NCBI GenBank assembly: GCA_037190175.1
Contig: JBBCJM010000027.1
Location: 1-64,000, forward strand
Reading direction: 5' to 3'
Source of the DNA: JBBCJM01 sp037190175
GTDB taxonomy: Bacteria > Pseudomonadota > Alphaproteobacteria > Rhodobacterales > Rhodobacteraceae
DNA length: 64,000 nt
A model generated the notes under the pieces. The model ran no database searches. It saw only the letters and a program-made list of their open reading frames with translations, and was not told the DNA's origin. The position numbers and the translations under genes are program-made. Below, piece after piece: positions 33,109 to 40,581 of the stretch; within the stretch, counting starts at the first letter, position 1; each line of letters opens with the position of its first letter.

Positions 33109-34221
33109 TCATGCCAGCACCGGGGCAGGGCGGTAGCGGCCCCGCAGGTGGGCTGGTGCGGCCGCTTCCAGCCGGTGCAGCTCGTCCCGCACCGCCGCGC
33201 GGCCCTGCGCCTGCATGATCTCGAAGGGGCCGCGCGGGAAGTTCAGCCCCAGCCTGACGGCGGTGTCGATACCCCCCGGCGTGGTGCCGCCCTCGGCCAG
33301 CAGCCAGCCTGCCTCGTTGACCAGCGTGGCCTCGATCCGCAGGGCGATGGCCGCGGCATCGGCGGGGGCCGCGCCGGGTTGGTCGGGATGCAGGAAGCCC
33401 CGGCCGGCCTTGCGCCCCAGATCGCCCGCGGCGACCCGATCGCGCAGCGCCGCGAACACATGATAGCGCGGGTGCCCCTCCATCGCCCGGGCGAGGCTTT
33501 CGGTGGCGGCCAGGCTGATGTCCGCCCCCACCAGGTCGATCAGCCCGAAGGGACCGAGCCGATAGCCCGCCGCCAGCATCGCCGCGTCGATCTCGCCGGC
33601 CCCGCGCCCTTCCTCCAGCAGCGCCAGCGCCTCGCCGTAGAAGGGGCGGGCGCAGCGGTTGACGATGAAGCCGGGGCTGTCGGGGCACTGGATCACGGTC
33701 TTGCCGGCGGCCTCGGTCAGCCGGCGGGCCGTGTCGAGCGCGGCGGGGAAGGTGCCGGGGTGGGCGACCAGCTCGACCAGCCTCATCACCGGGGCGGGGT
33801 TGAAGAAATGCAGGCCCAGCAGCCGCTCGGGCCGGGCCAGCCCCTCGGCCATCGCCGCGATGGAAAGCGAGGAGGTATTGCTGGCCAGCACCGCCCCGGG
33901 GGCCAGCACGGCCTCCAGCGCCGCGAAGATCGCGCGCTTGACCTCGATCCGCTCGACCACCGCCTCGATGGCCAGCTCCGCCCCGCCCATGCCCTCGGGC
34001 CCGCCGACCACCATGATGCGGGCCAGGATCGCGTCCAGCTCGGGCTGCGCCAGCTTGCCGGCCGCGACGCGCGGCGCCAGCCCGGCGCGCAGCCGGTCAT
34101 GCGCGGCGTCGCGCGCCCCTGCCATGGCGTCGGTGGCCAGCACGGTGCAGCCGGCCGCGGCAAAGGTCTGGGCGATGCCCAGGCCCATCGTGCCCAGGCC
34201 GATGATGGCGATCGTGGTCAT
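33109..34221 (-). CDS. 3-hydroxyacyl-CoA dehydrogenase family protein
   Basis: A 370-residue NAD-dependent enzyme. The N-terminal Rossmann motif is IAIIGLGTMGLGIAQTFA (4-21). ASNTSSLSI and LLGLHFFNPAPVMRLVELV (about 133-151) include the catalytic His of HFFNP, and CPDSPGFIVNR precedes two C-terminal 3HCDH domains, which explains the length above the usual 285. It is divergent from the 2-aminobenzoyl-CoA operon and likely performs the beta-oxidation dehydrogenation of the ring-derived hydroxyacyl-CoA. A relation to PaaH-type enzymes is likely. Confidence 0.92.
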   Translation of the reverse strand: MTTIAIIGLGTMGLGIAQTFAAAGCTVLATDAMAGARDAAHDRLRAGLAPRVAAGKLAQPELDAILARIMVVGGPEGMGGAELAIEAVVERIEVKRAIFAALEAVLAPGAVLASNTSSLSIAAMAEGLARPERLLGLHFFNPAPVMRLVELVAHPGTFPAALDTARRLTEAAGKTVIQCPDSPGFIVNRCARPFYGEALALLEEGRGAGEIDAAMLAAGYRLGPFGLIDLVGADISLAATESLARAMEGHPRYHVFAALRDRVAAGDLGRKAGRGFLHPDQPGAAPADAAAIALRIEATLVNEAGWLLAEGGTTPGGIDTAVRLGLNFPRGPFEIMQAQGRAAVRDELHRLEAAAPAHLRGRYRPAPVLA

Positions 34222-34347
34222 GGCTTCCCCTTGGCACGGATCGCTGCATCATGCCATCGGCGCGATATTCTTCAAGCTTGAAATTTCAAACTTGAAAGGA
34301 ATCCGATTCCGTGCCAGCTTGCCCCAACGGAATCTGGCGGGGGAACG
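34222..34347. promoter_or_regulatory. divergent promoter region of the 2-aminobenzoyl-CoA pathway genes
   Basis: A 126-base spacer between the leftward 3-hydroxyacyl-CoA dehydrogenase and the rightward eight-gene operon. It contains the strongest A/T island of the region, and in it the tandem dyads at 34271-34297. Occupation of these sites would shut both promoters together. Confidence 0.6.
34271..34297. promoter_or_regulatory. tandem palindromic operator, probable MarR-family site
   Basis: Two dyads stand one base apart: TTCAAGCTTGAA (34271-34282, a perfect palindrome) and TTTCAAACTTGAAA (34284-34297, perfect arms around AC). A third overlapping palindrome, TTGAAATTTCAA, bridges them at 34278-34289. 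MarR proteins controlling aromatic acyl-CoA pathways bind dyads of this kind. The only MarR gene in the window is in the operon that starts 50 bases downstream. Confidence 0.65.
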
Positions 34348-36633
34348 ATGCGGATCCTGTGTCTCGGCGGCGGGCCCGCGGGCCTCTACTTCGCGATCTC
34401 CATGAAGCTGCGGGACCCCTCGCACCAGGTGACGGTGCTGGAGCGCAACCGGGCCAACGACACCTTCGGCTGGGGCGTGGTGCTGTCGGACGACGCGCTG
34501 TCGCGGATGCAGCGGAACGATCCCAAGTCGACCGAGGCGATCCGCTCCAGCTTTATCTACTGGGACGACATCGCGGTGATCCGCAACGGCGAGCGCACCG
34601 TCTCGGGCGGGCACGGCTTCGCCGGGATCGGGCGGCGGAAGATGCTGGTCCTGCTGCAGGAACGCGCGCGCGAGTTGGGCGTCGAGCTGCGGTTCGAGAC
34701 CACCTTCGCGCGCGCCGAGGACTACCGCCGGGACTATGACCTGGTGGTGGCCTGCGACGGCATCAACTCGCTGGTGCGCAAGGAATACGAGCACGTGTTC
34801 CGCCCCGACATCGACCTGCGGCTGAACAAGTTCGTCTGGCTGGGCACCCGGGCCAAGTTCGACGACGCCTTCACCTTCATCTTCGAGAAGACCGAGCATG
34901 GCTGGGTCTGGGCCCATGTCTACCAGTTCGACGCCGAGACCGCGACCTTCATCGTGGAATGCGCGCAGGACACCTGGGACCGCTGGGGCTTCGCGGCCAT
35001 GTCCAAGGAGGAGACGGTCGAGACCTGCCGCCGGATCTTCGCGGCCTATCTGGACGGCAACGAGCTGATGTCGAACGCCGCCCACCTGCGCGGCTCGGCG
35101 GTGTGGATGAACTTCCCGCGCGTGATCTGCGAACGCTGGTACGACGGCAACGTGGTGCTGATGGGCGATGCGGCGGCGACGGGGCATTTCTCCATCGGCT
35201 CGGGCTCGCGGCTGGCCTTCGACAGCGCCATCGCGCTGGCCGAGTACCTGCATTCCGAACCCACGATGGAAGCCGCCTTCGAGCGGTATCAGGAGGAACG
35301 GCGCATCGAGGTGCTGCGGCTGCAATCCGCGGCGCGCAACTCGCTTGAGTGGTTCGAAGAGGTGGAACGCTATCTCGACCTATCGGCCGAGCAGTTCACC
35401 TATTCGCTGCTGACCCGCAGCCAGCGCATCAGCCACGAGAACCTGCGCCTGCGCGACCGCGCCTGGCTTGAAGCCGTCGAGGACTGGTTCCAGGAAAGGG
35501 CGGGTGGCCAGAAGGGCCGCCGCCCGATGTTCGCCCCCTTCCGCCTGCGCGGGATGGAGCTGAAGAACCGCATCGTCGTCTCGCCCATGGCGCAGTACAA
35601 GGCGGTGGACGGCTGCCCCACCGACTGGCACCTGATCCACTATGCCGAACGCGCCAAGGGGGGCGCCGGGCTGGTCACTACCGAGATGACCTGCGTCTCG
35701 CCCGAGGGGCGGATCACCCCCGGCTGCCCCGGCCTCTACAAGCCGGAGCACGAGGCGGCGTGGAGGCGGCTGGCCGATTTCATCCATGCCGAGACCACGG
35801 CGAAGCTCTGCATCCAGATCGGCCATGCCGGGCGCAAGGCCTCGACCTGCGTGCCCTGGGGCGGGGGGATCGACCGGCCGCTGCCCTCGGGCAACTGGCC
35901 CATCCTGGCGCCGAGCCCCATCCCCTACAGGCCCGGGAACCAGGTGCCGAAGGAGATGACCGGGGCCGAGATGGCCGAGGTCAAGGCCGCCTTCGTGGCC
36001 GCCACCCGGATGGCCGACCGCGCCGGCGCCGACATGGTGGAGATGCACGCCGCCCACGGCTATCTGCTGGCCAGCTTCATCAGCCCGGTGACCAACCGGC
36101 GCACCGACGGCTACGGCGGCAGCCTGGAAAACCGGATGCGCTATCCGCTGGAGGTCTTCGCCGCCATGCGCGCCGCCTGGCCGCAGGACAAGCCGATGTC
36201 GGTCAGGATCTCGGCCAACGACTGGATCGACGGCGGCGTGACGCCCGGCGAGGCGGTGGAGATCGCCCGCCGGTTCCACGCCGCGGGGGCGGACATCATC
36301 GACGTCTCCTCGGGCCAGACCGACCCTGCGGAACGCCCCGTCTACGGGCGCATGTTCCAGACCCCGTTCTCGGACCGCATCCGCAACGAGGCGGGCATCC
36401 CCACCATGGCGGTGGGCAACATCAGCGACTTCGACCAGGTGAACGGCATCCTGATGGCGGGCCGGGCCGACCTGGTGCTGCTGGCGCGGATGCACCTGGC
36501 CGATCCCTACTGGACGCTGCACGCGGCGGTCCAGCAGGGCGACAGCGCCACCGAATGGCCGGACCCCTACCTGGGCGGCAGGGGGCTGCTGCAACGCCTG
36601 GCCGAACGCCAGCAGGAGGCGATCCGGGCATGA
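34348..36633 (+). CDS. 2-aminobenzoyl-CoA monooxygenase/reductase-like fusion protein
   Basis: A 761-residue two-domain flavoenzyme. Residues 1 to about 385 are a class A FAD monooxygenase: LCLGGGPAGLYFAI (4-17), DLVVACDGINSLVR at about 131-144 and VVLMGDAAATGHFSIGSG at about 269-286. From about residue 395 a complete Old Yellow Enzyme/NADH:flavin oxidoreductase domain follows (FAPFRLRGMELKNRIVVSPM, then HAAHGYLLASFISP and GYGGSLENRMRYPLEV). This fusion is the layout of 2-aminobenzoyl-CoA monooxygenase/reductase, which hydroxylates and dearomatises the CoA thioester, and of salicylyl-CoA hydroxylase fusions. The CoA ligase in the same operon favours 2-aminobenzoyl-CoA. Confidence 0.9.
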   Translation: MRILCLGGGPAGLYFAISMKLRDPSHQVTVLERNRANDTFGWGVVLSDDALSRMQRNDPKSTEAIRSSFIYWDDIAVIRNGERTVSGGHGFAGIGRRKMLVLLQERARELGVELRFETTFARAEDYRRDYDLVVACDGINSLVRKEYEHVFRPDIDLRLNKFVWLGTRAKFDDAFTFIFEKTEHGWVWAHVYQFDAETATFIVECAQDTWDRWGFAAMSKEETVETCRRIFAAYLDGNELMSNAAHLRGSAVWMNFPRVICERWYDGNVVLMGDAAATGHFSIGSGSRLAFDSAIALAEYLHSEPTMEAAFERYQEERRIEVLRLQSAARNSLEWFEEVERYLDLSAEQFTYSLLTRSQRISHENLRLRDRAWLEAVEDWFQERAGGQKGRRPMFAPFRLRGMELKNRIVVSPMAQYKAVDGCPTDWHLIHYAERAKGGAGLVTTEMTCVSPEGRITPGCPGLYKPEHEAAWRRLADFIHAETTAKLCIQIGHAGRKASTCVPWGGGIDRPLPSGNWPILAPSPIPYRPGNQVPKEMTGAEMAEVKAAFVAATRMADRAGADMVEMHAAHGYLLASFISPVTNRRTDGYGGSLENRMRYPLEVFAAMRAAWPQDKPMSVRISANDWIDGGVTPGEAVEIARRFHAAGADIIDVSSGQTDPAERPVYGRMFQTPFSDRIRNEAGIPTMAVGNISDFDQVNGILMAGRADLVLLARMHLADPYWTLHAAVQQGDSATEWPDPYLGGRGLLQRLAERQQEAIRA

Positions 36634-37367
36634 CGCTGGCGGGCAGGCGCGTTCTGGTCACCGGGGGCGGCACCGGCGTGGGGGCCGACCTCGCCCGCGG
36701 CTTCGCGGCCGCGGGGGCGCAGGTCGTGGTGGCGGGCCGGCGGATCGAGCCCTTGCACGCGGTGGCCGGGCCCATCGGCGCGCAGGCCGTGGCGGCGGAC
36801 GTGACCGACGAGGCCGGCGTGGCGGCGCTGTTCGCGGCAGTCGGCCCGGTGGACATCGTGATCGCCAATGCCGGCGCGGCGGAGAGCCGGCCCTTCCTCC
36901 GCACCTCGCTGGCCGAGTGGAACGCGATGCTGGCGGTGAACCTGACCGGGGTGTTCCTGACCTTCCGCGAGGGGCTGCGGCAGATGCCCGGCTGGGGGCG
37001 GCTGATCTGCATCGCCTCCACCGCCGGGCTGAAGGGCTATGGCTATGTCGCGCCCTATGCGGCGGCCAAGCACGGGGCGGTGGGGCTGGTGCGCGCGCTG
37101 GCGCAGGAGGTGGCGCGCAGCCAGGTGACGGTGAATGCGCTGTGCCCGGGGTTCCTGGACACCGGGATGACCGAACGTTCCGTCGCCAACATCGTGGAGA
37201 AGACCGGCCGCAGCCGGGACCAGGCGCTGGCGGCGCTGACCGCCGCCAATCCGCAAGGCCGGCTGGTGCAGCCCGCCGAGGTGACGGCGGCCGCGCTCTG
37301 GCTCTGCCGCCCGGGGGCCGAGGCGATCAACGGCCAAGCCATCGCCATCGCCGGGGGCGAGATATGA
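36630..37367 (+). CDS. SDR family NAD(P)-dependent oxidoreductase
   Basis: 245 residues of the classical short-chain dehydrogenase type. The cofactor motif TGGGTGVG is at 11-18. NAG is in VIANAGAAES, and the catalytic set is S in ICIASTAG with YAAAK (YxxxK). The end is INGQAIAIAGGEI. It is closest in style to 3-oxoacyl-ACP/3-hydroxybutyrate dehydrogenase-like members. The ATG overlaps the upstream fusion gene stop as ATGA. Within the pathway it could oxidise or reduce a hydroxy/oxo ring position or a beta-oxidation intermediate. Confidence 0.92.
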   Translation: MTLAGRRVLVTGGGTGVGADLARGFAAAGAQVVVAGRRIEPLHAVAGPIGAQAVAADVTDEAGVAALFAAVGPVDIVIANAGAAESRPFLRTSLAEWNAMLAVNLTGVFLTFREGLRQMPGWGRLICIASTAGLKGYGYVAPYAAAKHGAVGLVRALAQEVARSQVTVNALCPGFLDTGMTERSVANIVEKTGRSRDQALAALTAANPQGRLVQPAEVTAAALWLCRPGAEAINGQAIAIAGGEI

Positions 37368-37801
37368 CCGACCCGCTGTCCAAGCGCCGGCTGAAGATGT
37401 GGATCCGCCTGCTGGGCGTGACCCGCGCGGCCGAGGGGCGGCTGCGCGAGTTCCTGCGGGTGAACCACGACACCACCCTGCCGCGCTTCGACGTGATGGC
37501 CGCGCTGTGGCGCCGGCGCGAGGGCATCACCATGACCGAACTGTCGCGGATGCTGCTGGTGTCGAACGGCAACGCGACCGCGGTGGTGGACCGGCTGGAA
37601 AGGGACGGGCTGGCGCGGCGCACGCCCTCCGAGACCGACCGGCGCACGGTGCTGGTGGCGCTGACGCCCGAGGGGCTGGCCGCCTTCGAGCGGCAGGCCG
37701 CCGACCACGAGGCCGAGGTGAGCCGCATCTTCGCCGAGCTGACCGAGCAGGAGATCGACCTGCTGGCCGATATCCTGAAACGCATGGGGGGCGCGAAATG
37801 A
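37364..37801 (+). CDS. MarR-family transcriptional regulator
   Basis: 145 residues. The winged HTH includes ITMTELSRMLLVSNGNATAVVDRLERDGLARRTPSETDRRTVLVALTPEG, with the DRR wing motif usual for MarR. It is embedded in the catabolic operon (ATGA overlaps on both sides) rather than divergently transcribed, so its own level follows the operon. The tandem palindromes at 34271-34297 are the best candidate target, and 2-aminobenzoyl-CoA or a related acyl-CoA the best candidate effector. Confidence 0.93.
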   Translation: MTDPLSKRRLKMWIRLLGVTRAAEGRLREFLRVNHDTTLPRFDVMAALWRRREGITMTELSRMLLVSNGNATAVVDRLERDGLARRTPSETDRRTVLVALTPEGLAAFERQAADHEAEVSRIFAELTEQEIDLLADILKRMGGAK

Positions 37802-38610
37802 CCGAGCTGGCCGGGCTGAAGCCGCAGCATTTCATCTGGCAGATGCAGGGCCGCGTGGCGGTCGTGCGCCTGGACCGCCCCGAGCGGAAGAACCCGCTGA
37901 CCTTCGAAAGCTACGCCGAACTGCGCGACACCTTCCGCGCGCTGGCCCATGCGACCGACGTGGACGTGGTGGTCTTCGCCTCGAACGGCGGCAATTTCTG
38001 TTCGGGCGGGGACGTGCACGACATCATCGGCCCGCTGGTCGGGATGGACATGAAGGGGCTTCTGGCCTTCACCCGGATGACCGGCGATCTGGTCAAGGCG
38101 ATGATCGGGTGCCAGAAGCCGGTGATCGCGGCGGTGGACGGCATCTGCGTGGGCGCCGGGGCGATCATCGCCATGGCCTCGGACCTGCGGCTGGCCACGC
38201 CGCAGGCGAAATGCGCGTTCCTCTTCACCCGCGTCGGGCTGGCGGGCTGCGACATGGGCGCCTGCGCCATGCTGCCGCGGATCGTGGGGCAGGGCAGGGC
38301 GGCCGAACTGCTCTACACCGGGCGGACCCTGGCGGCGGACGAGGGGCTGGCCTGGGGCTTCTGGAACGCGCTGCACGCGGCCGAGGCGCTGGAGGCGGAG
38401 GCGCTGAACCTGGCCGGACGGCTGGCCGACGGCCCGGTCTTCGCCCATGGCATCACCAAGACCCAGCTGAACCAGGAATGGAACATGGGGCTGGAGCAGG
38501 CCATCGAGGCCGAGGCGCAGGCGCAGGCGATCTGCATGCAGACCCGCGACTTCGAACGCGCCTACCGCGCCTTCGTGGCCAGGGAAAAGCCCGTGTTCCA
38601 GGGGGACTAG
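37798..38610 (+). CDS. enoyl-CoA hydratase/isomerase family protein
   Basis: 270 residues of the crotonase superfamily. The first oxyanion-hole segment is FASNGGNFCSGGDVHDI (about 60-76), and the second is DGICVGAGAIIAMASDLRLATP. The C-terminal helix region is GITKTQLNQEWNMGLEQAIEAEAQAQAICMQTRDF. It should hydrate or isomerise a CoA-activated ring product in the 2-aminobenzoyl-CoA pathway, or help open the ring. The start overlaps the MarR stop as ATGA. Confidence 0.92.
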   Translation: MTELAGLKPQHFIWQMQGRVAVVRLDRPERKNPLTFESYAELRDTFRALAHATDVDVVVFASNGGNFCSGGDVHDIIGPLVGMDMKGLLAFTRMTGDLVKAMIGCQKPVIAAVDGICVGAGAIIAMASDLRLATPQAKCAFLFTRVGLAGCDMGACAMLPRIVGQGRAAELLYTGRTLAADEGLAWGFWNALHAAEALEAEALNLAGRLADGPVFAHGITKTQLNQEWNMGLEQAIEAEAQAQAICMQTRDFERAYRAFVAREKPVFQGD

Positions 38611-38611
38611 C

Positions 38612-39748
38612 ATGGCGGACCGCAGCTTTCTCGACTGGCCGTTCCTCGAGCCCCGCCACCGCGACCTGGCGGCGGCGCTGGAGGCGTGGTGCGCGGCGCA
38701 TCTGCCGGTGGACCATGGCGATGTGGACGGCGCCTGCCGCGGGCTGGTCGCCGCCCTGGGCGAAGGCGGCTGGCTGGCCCATTCCGGCGCCGGCGAGGGC
38801 GAAAGTCTGGACGTGCGGACCCTGTGCCTGATCCGCGAGACGCTGGCCCGCCACGACGCGCTGGCCGATTTCGCCTTTGCCATGCAGGGGCTGGGGATGG
38901 GGGCCGTCAGCCTGTTCGGCACGGCCGGGCAGCGGCAATGGCTGGACCGCACCCGGGCGGGCCGGGCGATCGCGGCCTTCGCGCTGACCGAGCCGGGATC
39001 GGGCTCGGACGTGGCCAACACCGCCACGCTGGCCGAGCGGGTGCCGGGCGGGTTCCGGCTGACCGGGGAAAAGACCTATATCTCCAACGGCGGCATCGCG
39101 GACATCTATGTGATCTTCGCCCGCACCGGCGAGGCGCCGGGCGCGCGGGGCCTCTCGGCCTTCCTGATGCCGGGCGACGCGCCGGGCCTGTCGGTGGCCG
39201 AGCGGATCGAGGTCACCGCCCCGCATCCGCTGGCCCGGCTGCGGCTGGACGGCGTGATGCTGCCGGATACCGCGCTGATCGGCCGGGCGGGCGAGGGGTT
39301 CAGGATCGCCATGTCGGTGCTGGACGTGTTCCGCTCCACCGTGGGGGCGGCGGCGCTGGGCATGGCGCGCCGGGCGCTGGACGAGGCGCTGGCGCGGGTG
39401 CGCCGGCCCCGTGCCGGCGGCGGCACCCTGGCCGACCACCAGATGGTGCAGGGCCACCTGGCCGACATGGCGCTGAAGGTGGATGCCGCGGCGCTGCTGG
39501 TCTATCGCGCCGCCTGGGTCAAGGACATGGGCGCCCCCCGGGTCAGCCGCGAGGCGGCGATGGCCAAGCTCTACGCCACCGAGGCCGCGCAGGAGGTCAT
39601 CGATGCGGCGCTGCAGCTGCACGGCGGCGACGGGGTGCGCAGGGGCTTCGCGGTCGAAAGCCTCTATCGCGACATCCGCGCCCTGCGCATCTACGAAGGG
39701 GCCAGCGACGTGCAGCGGGTGGTGATCGCGCGGAGCCTGCTGGGATGA
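38612..39748 (+). CDS. acyl-CoA dehydrogenase family protein
   Basis: A 378-residue FAD enzyme. FALTEPGSGSDVAN (about 126-139) and YISNGGIADIYVIFART are the central beta-domain FAD/substrate contacts. The catalytic-base region is RIYEGASDVQRVVIARSLL at the C-terminus, with Glu before GAS as in most family members. It begins one base after the enoyl-CoA hydratase stop. It is expected to oxidise a cyclic or open-chain acyl-CoA made after ring reduction. Confidence 0.92.
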   Translation: MADRSFLDWPFLEPRHRDLAAALEAWCAAHLPVDHGDVDGACRGLVAALGEGGWLAHSGAGEGESLDVRTLCLIRETLARHDALADFAFAMQGLGMGAVSLFGTAGQRQWLDRTRAGRAIAAFALTEPGSGSDVANTATLAERVPGGFRLTGEKTYISNGGIADIYVIFARTGEAPGARGLSAFLMPGDAPGLSVAERIEVTAPHPLARLRLDGVMLPDTALIGRAGEGFRIAMSVLDVFRSTVGAAALGMARRALDEALARVRRPRAGGGTLADHQMVQGHLADMALKVDAAALLVYRAAWVKDMGAPRVSREAAMAKLYATEAAQEVIDAALQLHGGDGVRRGFAVESLYRDIRALRIYEGASDVQRVVIARSLLG

Positions 39749-40164
39749 CCTACCGCCGCCGCATCCAGGTCGAGTTCAACCACTGCGACCCGGCGGGGAT
39801 CGTCTTCTACCCCCGCTATTTCGAGATGACCAATTCGGTGGTCGAGAACTTCTTCGCCGAGGTGCTGGGCTATCCCTTCACCCGCATCCACCTGGAAGAA
39901 CATTGCAGCGTCCCCACCGTGCAGATCGAGACCGGCTTCACGGCCCCCTCGCGGCTGGGCGAGGTGCTGGAGTTCGCGCTGGTGGTGGAGCATGTCGGCC
40001 GCTCCAGCGTCCGCTTCGTCCAGACCGCCAGCGCCGGGGGGCAGCAGAAGCTGCGGGCGGCGCTGACCCTGGTCTGGGTCGCGCCCGGCGGGCGGGCCGC
40101 GCCCTGGCCCGAGGCGATCCGCCAGAAGATGATCGCGTTCATGGAGACGGACGATGGCGCATGA
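39745..40164 (+). CDS. acyl-CoA thioesterase, 4-hydroxybenzoyl-CoA thioesterase type
   Basis: A 139-residue hotdog-fold protein. The active-site segment FNHCDPAGIVFYPRYFEM contains D15, and the long hotdog helix VVENFFAEVLG follows. The ATG overlaps the acyl-CoA dehydrogenase stop as ATGA. Such enzymes release CoA from stalled aromatic or alicyclic CoA esters, so it may be a CoA-recycling or proofreading enzyme. It overlaps the next gene by 11 bases. Confidence 0.9.
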   Translation: MTYRRRIQVEFNHCDPAGIVFYPRYFEMTNSVVENFFAEVLGYPFTRIHLEEHCSVPTVQIETGFTAPSRLGEVLEFALVVEHVGRSSVRFVQTASAGGQQKLRAALTLVWVAPGGRAAPWPEAIRQKMIAFMETDDGA

Positions 40165-40552
40165 GATCCTGCATCCCCGGACCTGGAAGGCGACGCCGGG
40201 CTATTCCAACGGCATCGCCGCCCGCGGGCGCATGGTCTTCACCGGCGGGATGATCGGCTGGAACGGCCAGCAGGAATTCGAGACCGACGATTTCGCCGGC
40301 CAGGTGCGCGCCGCGCTGGCGGCCATCGTCGCGGTGCTGGCCGAGGCGGGTGCGCGCCCCGAGCATCTGGTGCGCCTGACCTGGTACGTCACCGACAAGC
40401 GCGAATACCTCGCCAGCCTCAAGGAGATCGGCCGCGCCTACAAGGAGGTGATCGGCCGCCACTATCCGGCGATGGCGCTGGTGCAGGTGGTGGCGCTGGT
40501 CGAGGACCGCGCCAAGGTCGAGATCGAGGCCACCGCCGTCGTCCCCGAATGA
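40154..40552 (+). CDS. RidA family protein in the 2-aminobenzoyl-CoA operon
   Basis: 132 residues with the YjgF/RidA fold (MVFTGGMIGWNGQQEFE, QVRAALAAIVAVLAEAGARPEHLVRLTWYVTD, AKVEIEATAVVP). The Arg needed by classic imine deaminases before the last strand is replaced by Ala (VVALVEDRAK). The product of the monooxygenase/reductase carries an enamine nitrogen, so a RidA-fold protein could help hydrolyse it to ammonia and ketone. The missing Arg means this needs another chemistry or a different role. Confidence 0.9.
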   Translation: MAHEILHPRTWKATPGYSNGIAARGRMVFTGGMIGWNGQQEFETDDFAGQVRAALAAIVAVLAEAGARPEHLVRLTWYVTDKREYLASLKEIGRAYKEVIGRHYPAMALVQVVALVEDRAKVEIEATAVVPE

Positions 40553-40581
40553 CAGATGCATCGCAGAGGGAGACTAGGCCC

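Noticed and set aside
40549..40581. Alternative start of the 2-aminobenzoate-CoA ligase at the ATGA overlap with the RidA-like gene
   Set aside because: The ATG at 40582 has a clear GAGGGAG site and starts at the point where family similarity begins. The overlap start remains possible.
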